DNA of 64,000 nucleotides from Salibacterium aidingense DSM 18341. GTDB taxonomy: Bacteria; Bacillota; Bacilli; Bacillales; Marinococcaceae. A program made the position numbers and the translations under genes. The stretch is from NCBI RefSeq assembly GCF_000429685.1, contig NZ_AUCI01000006.1:124001-188000 (forward strand), given 5' to 3'. Below the pieces are notes generated by a model. It searched no databases. It was not told the origin of the DNA and saw only the letters and a list, made by a program, of their open reading frames with translations. The stretch's first letter is position 1. Each line of letters opens with the position of its first letter. Shown here piece after piece: positions 51,835-61,294 of this stretch.

Positions 51835-51877
51835 ATCGTAAAGGAAAAAGATACAATCCGGAGTGATTCTCATCACA
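51835..51877 (-). promoter_or_regulatory. Crp/Fnr-type box and -10 of the DUF2249 operon
   Basis: AGTGATTCTCATCACA (51862-51877) precedes TACGAT (51840-51835, minus strand) by 21 nt. The box overlaps the last codons and stop of the upstream regulator gene. Confidence 0.75.
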
Positions 51878-52574
51878 AGTCAAACAGTTCTTTTTGAATG
51901 GCTTCTGTTGATATATTTAAATATCCGTATTTATTGAAGTGAATAAATTCTTTTTTTCGTAACTGTGTCAATGTACGACTTACGGTTTCCCTCGACGTTC
52001 CAATCATATTGGCAAGCTCTCTGTTAGTAAAATAGGTGTCAAGCTGAACCTGACCGGCCCCCAGTTCCCTGCCATATGCTTCGCAGAGACGGAGAAGGAG
52101 CATCAGAATTTGTTCTTTTGTATTGTGCAGCACCTGCTCCTCCAGTCTGTTTTGTAAATCGATGATTTTTTCACCCATAACACGAAACAATTTTACACTG
52201 ACTTCCGGGTACTGCAGCAAAATCGTTTCAAACTCAGCAATCGGGATCACCACAATAATTGATTCTTCGAGTAATTCTGCATGGGCTGGATAACTACCTC
52301 TTCCAAAAAAACCGACATGAGGGAACATATCATCTTCTTTTAAAATCGAAACAATTTGTTCTTTTCCATTTATATCCGTTTTATATATTTTCACTTTTCC
52401 TTGTTGAATAAAAAAGACCCGCTCCAGTGGATCACCTTGCATAAACACAAAGGTTCGTGGTTTATAGGTCCTTACATGCGCGATCTTTACAATCGGTTCT
52501 ATTTCGGCCTCCGTCAATTCTTTGAAAAGAGGTACCCCTTTCAAGTGGCGGGTAATTATGTCTGCCGGCATCAT
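51873..52574 (-). CDS. Crp/Fnr-family regulator without cysteine cluster (NnrR/Dnr-like candidate)
   Basis: A 233-residue activator: effector fold (KPRTFVFMQGDPLERVFFIQQGKVKIYKTDINGKEQIVSILKE in blocks), long dimer helix and HTH (FTNRELANMIGTSRETVSRTLTQLRKK). The Fe-S cysteines of Fnr are absent; no Cys lies at the C-terminus. By location amid NO-handling genes it is a candidate NO- or redox-responsive regulator acting on the AGTGA-N6-TCACA boxes. A cAMP role is unlikely in Bacilli. The ATG has GGGGAGTTGAA upstream. Confidence 0.88.
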   Translation of the reverse strand: MMPADIITRHLKGVPLFKELTEAEIEPIVKIAHVRTYKPRTFVFMQGDPLERVFFIQQGKVKIYKTDINGKEQIVSILKEDDMFPHVGFFGRGSYPAHAELLEESIIVVIPIAEFETILLQYPEVSVKLFRVMGEKIIDLQNRLEEQVLHNTKEQILMLLLRLCEAYGRELGAGQVQLDTYFTNRELANMIGTSRETVSRTLTQLRKKEFIHFNKYGYLNISTEAIQKELFDL

Positions 52575-52671
52575 TTCAACTCCCCTTTTTTACACTGTGT
52601 GATTCAGTTCCGTTACGGTAAAAAACGGGACTATATCACTTTTTATAATACTTCAAACTTCCTTTTGCAAC

Positions 52672-52737
52672 AGTGATTTTTATCACACGCGATGAATGTG
52701 AAATCTCACATTCAAACACCCGGCCACCGCGTATACT
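52672..52737 (+). promoter_or_regulatory. Tandem Crp/Fnr-type boxes and -10 of the DUF2249/radical SAM unit
   Basis: AGTGATTTTTATCACA (52672-52687) and a shorter-spaced TGTGAAATCTCACA (52697-52710) precede TATACT (52732-52737). The nearer box ends 21 nt before the -10, and the farther one is centred near -64.5, as in the ric promoter. Confidence 0.65.
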
Positions 52738-52779
52738 GACGATTGTAAGCCATTTTTACTGAATAAGGAGGAGCATAAT

Positions 52780-53013
52780 TTGTCTGTTTATGCTGCAAAA
52801 GTAGACACGACCGAATACCCGGCAAAGGAAAAACATCCCGTTATTTTCAGCACATTTGATGAATTGAAACCCGGAGAAGTCATGGAATTAAAGAATGACC
52901 ACGATCCCCGTCCATTGTATTACCAATTCATGATGGAAAGAGAAGGGCAATTTAACTGGAACTACACCGAAGAAGGTCCAACTACCTGGAAAGTAGAAAT
53001 TGGAAAGCTTTAA
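52780..53013 (+). CDS. DUF2249 domain protein, 77 aa
   Basis: Canonical DUF2249: FSTFDELKPGEVMELKNDHDPRPLYYQF then the stretch MEREGQFNWNYTEEGPTTWKVEIGKL. TTG start preceded by AAGGAGGAGC. Third DUF2249 gene in the region; it is first in a unit with the radical SAM gene, which follows after 30 nt. Confidence 0.88.
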   Translation: MSVYAAKVDTTEYPAKEKHPVIFSTFDELKPGEVMELKNDHDPRPLYYQFMMEREGQFNWNYTEEGPTTWKVEIGKL

Positions 53014-53043
53014 ATTTTTAAGTGATGAAAAGAAGGTGGTATA

Positions 53044-54126
53044 TTGCGGGATTACAGCAAAAATCCGTTCATTGTGATTTGGGAGGTGACACGGGCGTGT
53101 GAGTTGAAATGTCTGCACTGCCGGGCGGAAGCACAATATCGTAGAGATCCTAGGGAATTATCGTTTAAAGAAGGGGAGCATCTTATTGATCAAATTTATG
53201 AGATGGACAATCCTCTCTTTGTATTTACCGGCGGGGATCCGCTTATGCGGGAAGATTTATACGATTTAGCGGATTATGCCGTCCAAAAAGGGGTACGGGT
53301 ATCGATGACCCCCAGTGCCACACCACTTGTTACCAAAAAAGCAATCCAGAAGGCTAAAGAGGTCGGCCTGTCCCGCTGGGCATTCAGTCTGGATGGGCCG
53401 AATGCAGTGATTCATGACTATTTTCGCGGCACAAGCGGGTCCTTCGATTTAACAACAAACGCCATCGATTATTTAAATGAATTGGAGATCCCCGTTCAAA
53501 TTAATACGACCGTTTCACGCTATAACCTCAACCATTTAGAGGAGATGGCGCAATTAGTCGAAAAATTAAATGCCGTTCTATGGAGCGTCTTTTTTCTGGT
53601 ACCGGCCGGACGCGGGAAGAAGGAGGATATGATTACTCCAGAGGAGCATGAAATCGTGTTAAACTGGCTTTATGACTTGGACCAATTATCCTCCTTTGAT
53701 GTTAAAACAACAGAAGCCCATCATTACCAGCGTATTAAGCTTCAACGAAAAAAACAAGAAAAACGAAACCGTCGTTATCCTGCTTCAAACGGCAACAGTC
53801 CGCAAACTACGAATGATTTAGGAAGGGCTCCCATAGGAATCAGAGATGGCAGCGGATTTCTGTTTATTTCCCATACCGGTGATGTTTATCCAAGCGGCTT
53901 TCTTCCGGTTCCCTGCGGAAATGTTAGAAAGACCCCGTTAGCTGACATTTACCGCAATAGTTCAGTCTTTTAAGAGCTCAGAAATCCGGACCTTTATAAA
54001 GGTAAATGCGGGGTTTGCGAATACCGCCACGTTTGCGGCGGTTCTCGTGCCCGTGCTTATGCCGTCACAGGGGACTATTTGGAAAGTGAACCTGCCTGTA
54101 CTTACATTCCTGCAACATGTAAATAA
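53044..54126 (+). pseudogene. Radical SAM/SPASM protein (AhbD/NirJ-like), in-frame stop near the C-terminus
   Basis: The radical SAM motif is C19-x3-C23-x2-C26 (CELKCLHC), followed by TGGDPLMREDLYDL and WAFSLDGPN. The frame is open to a TAA at 53971-53973 and resumes unshifted: [40 protein letters not shown], then a final Cys pair, stop at 54126. These 50 residues are the Cys-rich SPASM-type end that binds extra Fe-S clusters in heme-modifying relatives, so the truncated 309-residue product would probably lack that site. TTG start with AAGAAGGTGG upstream. The 361-codon length is normal for the family. Confidence 0.85.
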
Positions 54127-54220
54127 AGCATTTAATAAAATGGTAACTACGCATAACCCCCCCTTTATGTCGGCTCCCCTCTCATAAGTGATAAATGATC
54201 ATTGTTATTCGTGTAACCAC

Positions 54221-54245
54221 CTCCCGTACTGGGAGATTTTTATTT
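54221..54245 (+). terminator. Terminator after the radical SAM gene
   Basis: CTCCC-GTACT-GGGAG followed by ATTTTTATTT, about 95 nt after the radical SAM stop. Confidence 0.75.
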
Positions 54246-54307
54246 GTCCGTTATGATGTTTCTCACTTCCTTGGTCGATCGTTTTAAGAAAACAGGGGGG
54301 ATACCTT

Positions 54308-55030
54308 ATGAAAAGGCTGGTATTACCAAGGCAGCACGGGGCATGGGTAATGGTTGCCCTTCCCTTTTTAATCGGGATGACTGCCGGCCGACCGCATTGG
54401 ATTCACCTATTCCTTTTTCCCGGCTGGTTTTTTCTGTATATTTCGTCCAGCCCCTTGCTGCTGTTTGTTAAGAAAAAGAAAAACAGAGGCATGTATGTCA
54501 AGGGCTTCGCTGCCTATACCAGTATCGCAATGTTATTTCTTAGTGTGCCGCTGCTTTTCTATCCGGAGCTGCTCTTGTTTGCTGGCTTTTTGCTCCCGAT
54601 GCTGGGGATTAACATCATTTTTGCCAGACGCAAAAACGAACGAGCCTTTTTAAATGACCTTTTTGCGATTATGGGACTGTGCTTAGGAGGGCCTGCTGCA
54701 TACCTCATTGGAAGTGGAACATGGGAAGAAACCGCCCTTTATATTTGGGCAGCTTCGGTTGGTTTTTTTATTGGCAGTGTCTTTTTTGTAAAGATGTTTA
54801 TCAGGGAAAAAAACAATTCGACGTTCAAGTGGTATGCATGGGCTTATCACAGCCTTCTTGTTATCCTAAGCTTTGTTTTCGGATTTATTGGTTTGGGAGC
54901 TGCTTATTTGTTTAGTTTTTTCCGCATCTTTCTTTTTTACAAAAAACCATTACAACCAAAGCACACCGCTATCATTGAATGTAGCAATTCCGTGTACTTC
55001 TTCATTGTTATGATTTTTTGGCTGGTTTAA
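54308..55030 (+). CDS. ywiC: YwiC-like membrane protein
   Basis: A 240-residue protein with about seven hydrophobic segments. The N-terminal LPRQHGAWVMVALPFLIGM is the hallmark of the YwiC-like family; in B. subtilis ywiC lies next to fnr and narGHJI, the same neighbourhood as here. The function is unknown. ATG with GGGGGGATACC upstream. No Crp/Fnr-type box was found immediately before it. Confidence 0.9.
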   Translation: MKRLVLPRQHGAWVMVALPFLIGMTAGRPHWIHLFLFPGWFFLYISSSPLLLFVKKKKNRGMYVKGFAAYTSIAMLFLSVPLLFYPELLLFAGFLLPMLGINIIFARRKNERAFLNDLFAIMGLCLGGPAAYLIGSGTWEETALYIWAASVGFFIGSVFFVKMFIREKNNSTFKWYAWAYHSLLVILSFVFGFIGLGAAYLFSFFRIFLFYKKPLQPKHTAIIECSNSVYFFIVMIFWLV

Positions 55031-55322
55031 TTCTTTAGCAAAGGCAGCAAGACATAGAAAGACACCCTTTTCTCAACACTGCTTTGTAAAATACTTCAAA
55101 GGGATAGCTGCCTCTTTTAACAAACTTGCCAAAAAAGGTAAAACGGACGCTTTCCTTTAATACCCGGAAAAAGTACTCAAAACATACACCAGCTTATCCA
55201 TGGGCTCCTCCAGCAGAATGCATATAAGTTTCCGGGTCAGTAAAGGATGGACATATGCTGCAATGCTCCTTTGGAGATAGCACCCCCCGGATATTCAAAA
55301 ACAGCACTAAATTTTTAGATTC
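55031..55322. other. Intergenic region, 292 bp
   Basis: No gene recognised. GGCAGC (55045) and GCTGCC (55109) could pair over a long loop followed by TCTTTT, a weak candidate terminator for ywiC. Nothing else was seen. Confidence 0.5.
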
Positions 55323-56819
55323 TTATGATATTGCCGTCCTTGCGCGTAACACTCCATCCTTTTCCATTTCCGCCGAAGCCAGGGCTTGCAGGAGTTGAGT
55401 TTTTATGGATTGCATTTCTTCCTTGTCCCATAAATTGTTTAATTGTTCATGATCCTGTTTTAAATCATACAACTCACCGTATGTCCGATTATGATAAACC
55501 ACCAATTTATACTGTTGTACGATGAACGTTTTTTGCATAAATGAACTTTCTGTTGGACGAAATTCTACCATTACCCAGTCTCTTTTTTCAGTATCGCAAT
55601 TTTTCCAGGCTTCTTCTTGATTTATTCCTTGAATACCAGGATCAGGGTCTATCCCGGCAATATTCATAAATGTGTTTCCTAGATCAATTAAGCTTTGTAA
55701 CGATTCGCTCCTGTCTCCGGGCGTTTTGCAGTCAGGGTGGGAAACGATAAAGGGGACTTTCTGAATGTCTTCATATGCTGGCAAACCTTTATACCACAAG
55801 CCATGATTACCCATGTAATCACCATGGTCGGAGGTGAAGACAATAACAGTATCATCTATAAGACCCGTCTTCTCCAAATGATCTAATATGCGGCCGATAT
55901 GATGATCCATCTGACTAACCATTCCATAATACTTTGTCATCATTTCTCTCTTTTTCTCATCTTCCAAAAACGGCAGCTCCCCTATACAAGGGGCCGGCAT
56001 TCCATTGACATGTAATTCAGGTTCATTCTCATACATTGTACCGTCTACTAGATCTTGATAGAAAGATGGCTTGTTCTCCATCTCTCCTTCCTGAAGGTCG
56101 TAACATGGTACTTCCTCTTTCTTATACATACTCGCCCAGGGTTCAGGTACCACAAACGGGTTATGAGGATCCTGAAAACTCGCCCATAGAAAAAAAGGAT
56201 CTTCTTTCTGTTTTGCCATATTGATTGCTTCCATCGTCTCATCCGCCGTCCACTTTGAATTCGAGACTTCTTCCGGCAGCGCCCAAGTTCCGACATCGTG
56301 CGGCGTACCTTTACCAAAATAATTATTGGTATCTATCCCTTTTTCTTCTAACCACAATCCATAGTGTCCGCTCGCCGCATGCTTCTCACTACTATGTCCA
56401 GTTACAAAACGTACATAGTCAAATCCAAAGTAAGGTCCATTCCATTCCCGGAAAAAGTCTCTATCATAAATATTAGGCCCTGCCTCAAAGCTGCCCGGAG
56501 TTAAGCAAGACATAAAATGTGCTTTACCAATTAAACCTGTGAAATACCCATGTTCCGATAGTTTTGCCGGGATGGTTGGGTAATCTTCCGGAAGACTCGT
56601 TCCGATTGTATTGCAGCCATGTTTAGATGGATAATGACCGGTTAGCAGAGAGGTCCGGGCAGGGGTACAAACGGGGCTGCATGTATACCCACGGTTAAAT
56701 ACTATTCCTTTTTTTGCGATCCGTTCCAGGTTAGGGGTTTTAACAATCGGATTTTGAAAACTGACCGCGTCCCAACGCTGCTGATCACTAGTGATGAACA
56801 AAATATTTTTAGGTTTCAA
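55323..56819 (-). CDS. Type I (formylglycine) sulfatase, cytoplasmic
   Basis: A 498-residue arylsulfatase-fold enzyme. Metal site residues at N-terminus (TSDQQRWD) and in FTSDHGDYMGNHG; the nucleophile C51 lies in CTPARTSLLTG, the CxPxR motif that must be converted to formylglycine. There is no signal peptide, so it should act on imported substrate. Last gene of the minus-strand sugar cluster. It could desulfate a sugar or, less likely, be a phosphonate hydrolase relative. Confidence 0.92.
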   Translation of the reverse strand: MKPKNILFITSDQQRWDAVSFQNPIVKTPNLERIAKKGIVFNRGYTCSPVCTPARTSLLTGHYPSKHGCNTIGTSLPEDYPTIPAKLSEHGYFTGLIGKAHFMSCLTPGSFEAGPNIYDRDFFREWNGPYFGFDYVRFVTGHSSEKHAASGHYGLWLEEKGIDTNNYFGKGTPHDVGTWALPEEVSNSKWTADETMEAINMAKQKEDPFFLWASFQDPHNPFVVPEPWASMYKKEEVPCYDLQEGEMENKPSFYQDLVDGTMYENEPELHVNGMPAPCIGELPFLEDEKKREMMTKYYGMVSQMDHHIGRILDHLEKTGLIDDTVIVFTSDHGDYMGNHGLWYKGLPAYEDIQKVPFIVSHPDCKTPGDRSESLQSLIDLGNTFMNIAGIDPDPGIQGINQEEAWKNCDTEKRDWVMVEFRPTESSFMQKTFIVQQYKLVVYHNRTYGELYDLKQDHEQLNNLWDKEEMQSIKTQLLQALASAEMEKDGVLRARTAIS

Positions 56820-56846
56820 TGGAACATACCCTCCTCATTCAGTTAA

Positions 56847-57770
56847 TTACAAACGTCCTTCGTTTCTTAATTCATCTGCAAACTGCTCCAAAAAGCGGTC
56901 AATCATCTTCATTTCAATATTATCAAGGGTATACTGGGGGGAACGACAATAATCGGAGGCTATAATCCCGCGTTTGTATAAAATCACTTTTTCCGCTTTA
57001 ATTATTAACTCAATTCCCTGCATCCAATAAGAAATATACGGGAGTAGTTTTTGAAATAATGTATGAAAACCCTTCTTTTCACCTGATTGGAATAGTTGAT
57101 ACAGTTGAACGTATAGCTCAATGAATGAACAGCCGGGTTGAATACCGACAGCACGCCGCTCTAAAACGTCAGGCATCTGCACCCCTGCATATCCGACCAA
57201 TGCACCCAGTTTCCCTTGGGAGTGATCCATCAATGAGGTAATATAGCGTCCAGGCGGCTGTGTTTCTACTTTAATAAATTGAATATTCGGTACCTTCTCA
57301 TGCAATGTTAAAAAGACTTCAGGTGGAATACGTACATTTGTCTGCAAAGGAGCATATTGTACAATAACTGGAATGTCAACGCTGTCTGCCACTTTGCGAA
57401 TATGTTCCGTAATAGCGTGTTCAGAGGGCTGTAAAAAAAACGGGGGTAAAAGCATTAAGGAATCAGCCCCCATCCTTTCCGCTTGTTGGGCATGAGAAAT
57501 AGCATTTTCTGCGGTATGGTCAGTAACTGATATCATACTTGCCACAGAAGGGTGATTATTAGTTTCATCCAGCAGCAGCCGGAGCATCCGCCCTCTTTCT
57601 TTATCCGTTAACTTATAAAATTCAGTTGCCATACCAAATAATGTGACACCGTGAATACCTGCCTGTAATAGATGACGGATCATCTGCTGGAAGCTGTCTT
57701 CATCTAAATAGCCATTTTCCGTAAACGGCGCAGCTGCTATCGGAATAACCCCTTTTATTTCTTTATTCAT
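56847..57770 (-). CDS. Dihydrodipicolinate synthase (DapA)-family aldolase
   Basis: A 307-residue class I aldolase or lyase of the DHDPS/NAL family. GVTLFGMATEFYKLTDKER replaces the usual GTTGE motif, the Tyr is in IVQYAPLQTN and the Schiff-base Lys in IQFIKVETQPP. In this context it probably cleaves a 2-keto-3-deoxy sugar acid made by the dehydratase encoded two genes upstream. True lysine-pathway DapA is unlikely. ATG preceded by AAAGGGGGAAAATATC. Confidence 0.85.
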   Translation of the reverse strand: MNKEIKGVIPIAAAPFTENGYLDEDSFQQMIRHLLQAGIHGVTLFGMATEFYKLTDKERGRMLRLLLDETNNHPSVASMISVTDHTAENAISHAQQAERMGADSLMLLPPFFLQPSEHAITEHIRKVADSVDIPVIVQYAPLQTNVRIPPEVFLTLHEKVPNIQFIKVETQPPGRYITSLMDHSQGKLGALVGYAGVQMPDVLERRAVGIQPGCSFIELYVQLYQLFQSGEKKGFHTLFQKLLPYISYWMQGIELIIKAEKVILYKRGIIASDYCRSPQYTLDNIEMKMIDRFLEQFADELRNEGRL

Positions 57771-57801
57771 GATATTTTCCCCCTTTCTGTAAGAAAGTCC
57801 T

Positions 57802-58593
57802 TTACATGTCTTGCAGCAAAGCTGTGCGGCCCCCGTCTATGACATACGTTACGCCGGTGGCAAAGGCTGCATAAGAGCTTGATAGAAACGCACAAAACCC
57901 TCCCACTTCCTCCACCGTACCCAGTCTTCCCACAGGATGAAGCTGAATGGTCCGCGTTCGTTCTGCCTGGGGATCAGAAAAAGAACGGAACCAATCCTCA
58001 TTTCCGTTTGTTTCGATAAAGCCAGGAGCAAGGCCAATTGTCCTAATGTCCGGTCCCCATTCGATAGCAAGACTCCGAACCAAGCCCGTTAATGATGTTT
58101 TTGTTACATTATACGGAAAGCAGCCAGGAATTGTTGCTACCGCATGATTCGATGACATAATAAGGATAATTCCATTTGAACTTTTTTTAAGGTAGGGATG
58201 GCATAGTTTCCCCATCATCCAATGGGATTGGAGATTGAGATCAATGTTGTACTGCCACCGTTCTGATCCACAATGCAATGCTTTCTCAAAAATATTGGCA
58301 CCTGCATTGGAGACAAGAATATCAATGCTGCCGCAGTGCGAAACAGTATAATCCACAAAGGATTGAAGTTGATCATTTTTCGTTACATCCACCTGTTTAT
58401 AATAAAAGGTACCACCAATCCCTTCAATTTCTGCCGCCAGACCTTGTACTTCCTTACTATGGTCGAGGGACCTGGAGCACCCGGCAACGGCTGCGCCTGC
58501 CTTTGCCAACATTTTGGCAACACCAGCTCCGATCCCGCTTGAAACACCTGTGACTATTGCTGTCTGCCCACTTAAATCAACCTCTAAAGACAT
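57802..58593 (-). CDS. Short-chain dehydrogenase/reductase
   Basis: A 263-residue SDR. Cofactor motif TGVSSGIGAGVA, NAG in LVSNAGANIF, catalytic Ser/Tyr/Lys in IMSSNHA...PYNVTKTSLTG and the C-terminal GVTYVIDGG. It probably oxidises a desulfated sugar, or a related alcohol, with NAD(P) at the entry to the pathway. The ATG at 58593 has GAGGAGCG upstream; a longer frame to 58626 overlaps the neighbouring gene and lacks a good site. Confidence 0.9.
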   Translation of the reverse strand: MSLEVDLSGQTAIVTGVSSGIGAGVAKMLAKAGAAVAGCSRSLDHSKEVQGLAAEIEGIGGTFYYKQVDVTKNDQLQSFVDYTVSHCGSIDILVSNAGANIFEKALHCGSERWQYNIDLNLQSHWMMGKLCHPYLKKSSNGIILIMSSNHAVATIPGCFPYNVTKTSLTGLVRSLAIEWGPDIRTIGLAPGFIETNGNEDWFRSFSDPQAERTRTIQLHPVGRLGTVEEVGGFCAFLSSSYAAFATGVTYVIDGGRTALLQDM

Positions 58594-58606
58594 AGCAAAG
58601 CGCTCC

Positions 58607-59767
58607 TCATACGTAAAATCCTTCACGCGATTTCCGAATGCCTGGATGTGCTTCCATCGCTTCTTCCACCAAATCTACCCCAAGGCCAGGGCGGTCCGTG
58701 AGGATCAGGCGGCCGTTTCGTACTTCAATTGGGTGGTCGATTACTTCATCCCGCCATGAAACATCGTTAAACATAAACTCCTGCCGGAAAAAATTTGGAA
58801 CGGTGGCACTAACATGTGCGCTCGCCAACGTGGAAAGCGGCCCATTCGGATTGTGTGGAGCGAGCTGCACGTTATAAGCTTCCGCCATGGCGGCCATCCG
58901 TTTCATTTCTGATGGACCCCCGCATCGAGTGATATCCGGCATAATGATGTCACATATATGTTTTTCCAGCACGGGTCGAATGCCATAGCGCGTATAATGC
59001 CGTTCGCCAACACAAATCGAAACACCCGGGTTCAAACGATCACGAATGGCTTGTAATGTTTCTACATTTTCCGGTCCCACTGGTTCCTCATACCAGGTAA
59101 TGTTTAATTCCGCTAAACGTTCGGCCATGGTGATGGCCGTTTTGAAGTTTAGCATAGCATGTGTCTCTATCATCATATCGACATCATTTCCAACGGCATG
59201 ACGCACCGCTTTCGTTACATCGTAAGCACGTTGTTTCGCCTCTTCCGTTAACGCTAGATTCGATGACAAATCTTCTCCATACAGATAATTCGTATGAGCA
59301 AATGGATCAAACTTCAACCCATCGAATCCCTGCTCCCGAACAGTTCTTGCTTGGCTGGCATAATCTGCCGCGTTATGACCGCCCCCGGTAAACCAATAAT
59401 TCGCATATAAAGCAATTTCCGTGCGGATCGGGCCGCCAAGAAGCTGATAACAAGGGACTTCCAATACTTTTCCTTTTAAATCCAAAAGCGCCATGTCGAT
59501 CCCGCTGATTGCACATAAACTCGCCCCATATGGTCCCACCCAATTTAAATCACGATAAAGCTTCGTTCAAATAAAATCTGTCTGCATTGGATCGAGTCCA
59601 ATAATGCGTTCGCCTACGTGCCTGGCAGCGGCTTCTACAAGAGGACTCCCAGGCCAGTTTGTTGCTTCTCCAACACCTGTATACCCCTCATCTGTATAAA
59701 CTTTAAGCAGCGTCCAGTTATACTTGATTCCTTCAACCATCCAAACGTTTACATCCACAATTTTCAT
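58607..59767 (-). pseudogene. Enolase-superfamily (mandelate racemase-type) acid-sugar dehydratase, in-frame TGA
   Basis: From ATG 59767 (GGAGGAAAAGT upstream) the frame reads a normal capping domain to DPMQTDFI, then TGA at codon 67 (59567-59569), and continues unshifted TKLYRDLNWVGPYGASLCAI to 58607, 386 codons in all. The position is normally Trp-like (DFIWxKLYR), so TGG to TGA is the simplest change. The barrel is intact: GLKFDPF, MMIETHA, YEEPVGPEN, CVGERH and APHNPNGP give the Mg ligands and catalytic residues. It resembles galactonate/fuconate-type dehydratases. Restart at a downstream ATG (59539) would lose the capping domain. Confidence 0.85.
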
Positions 59768-59865
59768 ACTTTTCCTCCACTCTTCCTACAGTAATTCTAG
59801 TAATCCTGGATTTACGTCGTCTGCAGCCACGCCCCCCTCCTCATGCTCTTTAATAATCTTCTATC

Positions 59866-61212
59866 TTATGATTGCGCGTCTTCCGCAGATACCTTACGCT
59901 GACCGCTCCACTTTTCAGGAGCTGGTTCTATGTGCGGCTCCCTCTCGCCTGCTTCCCTCATGCGCCTGGTTAACCTTTCCCGTAGGATACGCGCCGTTTC
60001 CTGATGTGACTGAAAGCCGATCAGATTTGTTAATTCATAAGGATCGGACTGCAGATCATATAAATGCTCTTCCACATAGTTGTCAGAACCAGCATCTTTC
60101 CATCCGTCTTTATCTGGAGCAGAAACGCTGTATTTCCAGCGATGGGTCCGCACCACACGTTCTACTTTTGTTTCACTTATTTGAACAAATACGTCGGTTG
60201 GCCAATCCGGCCTTTCTTCTTTTACTAAAGGTAAAATAGATTTACCCTGCATTTTTTCCGGTACAGGTAAGCCTGCAGCATCTAAAAGGGTGGGGGGAAG
60301 ATCAATCAAGCTGACCAATTCACGGATGGGACCGCCTTTATTGAAGCCAGGGCCACAAAAAGCAGTCGGAACCCGAATAGAACTTTCGTGACAAGACCGT
60401 TTGTATTCTTCATTCCTCGTCTTAAAATGACAACCATGATCGGAAGTAAATAAAAGAATCGTATTATCTCTTAAGTCTAAACTCTTTAATGCGTCCATCA
60501 GCCTTCCCAGGGCCTCATCAAGACGTTTTACCATTCCATAATATCCACCCAGGTGCTGATGTGTACTGCCTCCTAATGCTGCCAAATCTGGCGGAATCCA
60601 TCCACTGGTATAAGATTCACGATAGTTATCAGGTGCTAAATAATCATCTAGATGATTCTGGTGATGCGGCTCAATAAAAGATAAAAACATGAAAAAAGGA
60701 TTTTCCTGCTGGTCATTCATGTAACGAATCGCTGCATCTGTCAGGGCATCCACCCGGTATCCAGGCAATTTCACCGGCTCGTTTTCGTTATCGTAAAGGA
60801 CTGTATCATATGCATCGGAAGTGAACTCTAATATATTGGATGCGAGCCAGTGATCATAACCCCCTCGTTCTTCTTCCGGTACCGGCTCCTCTGAAGCCAA
60901 ATGCCATTTTCCAATATAACCAGTACGGTACCCTCCTTCTTTGAAATAATGAGCCAGGGTTTTACTATTTTCAGGAAGAGGAATCCCATTCCTGTAACAT
61001 CCGGAAGTCGTAGCATAAAGACCAGTTTGAAGGCAGGATCGTGCCGGCCCGCAAACCGGCTGGCAAGTAAATGAATGATCAACGTGAGTTCCCTGCACAG
61101 CCATGCGATCGAAATTTGGGGTTAATCCCATTGGATTTCCATGAACACCTGTGGTGTCCCAACGCTGTTGGTCGGTGAAAAAAACAATCACATTAGGTTT
61201 ATCTATATTCAT
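59866..61212 (-). CDS. Type I (formylglycine) sulfatase, second copy in cluster
   Basis: A 448-residue sulfatase with FFTDQQRWD, nucleophile C54 in CGPARSCLQTG (CxPxR), YIGKWHL and LFTSDHGCHF. No signal peptide is seen. It is only distantly like the first sulfatase, so the two may remove sulfates from different positions. It lies between the transporter genes and the dehydratase. Its ATG follows AAAGGAGAGG. Confidence 0.92.
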   Translation of the reverse strand: MNIDKPNVIVFFTDQQRWDTTGVHGNPMGLTPNFDRMAVQGTHVDHSFTCQPVCGPARSCLQTGLYATTSGCYRNGIPLPENSKTLAHYFKEGGYRTGYIGKWHLASEEPVPEEERGGYDHWLASNILEFTSDAYDTVLYDNENEPVKLPGYRVDALTDAAIRYMNDQQENPFFMFLSFIEPHHQNHLDDYLAPDNYRESYTSGWIPPDLAALGGSTHQHLGGYYGMVKRLDEALGRLMDALKSLDLRDNTILLFTSDHGCHFKTRNEEYKRSCHESSIRVPTAFCGPGFNKGGPIRELVSLIDLPPTLLDAAGLPVPEKMQGKSILPLVKEERPDWPTDVFVQISETKVERVVRTHRWKYSVSAPDKDGWKDAGSDNYVEEHLYDLQSDPYELTNLIGFQSHQETARILRERLTRRMREAGEREPHIEPAPEKWSGQRKVSAEDAQS

Positions 61213-61294
61213 GCTGATCCTCTCCTTTCTACCATTTACATTCTTTTAATCATTAATTGCGTTATAGCGGGATTTATTTGGCCGGCACGGCCTC

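Noticed and set aside
54181-54205. Crp/Fnr-type box before ywiC (GTGATAAATGATCA)
   Set aside because: The half-sites do not fit TGTGA-N6-TCACA spacing and no -10 occurs 21 nt downstream.
59567-59569. Genome-wide reading of TGA as Trp or selenocysteine
   Set aside because: All other recognised genes use TGG for Trp and TGA as a normal stop, and no SECIS-like context or Cys-type active site is present.
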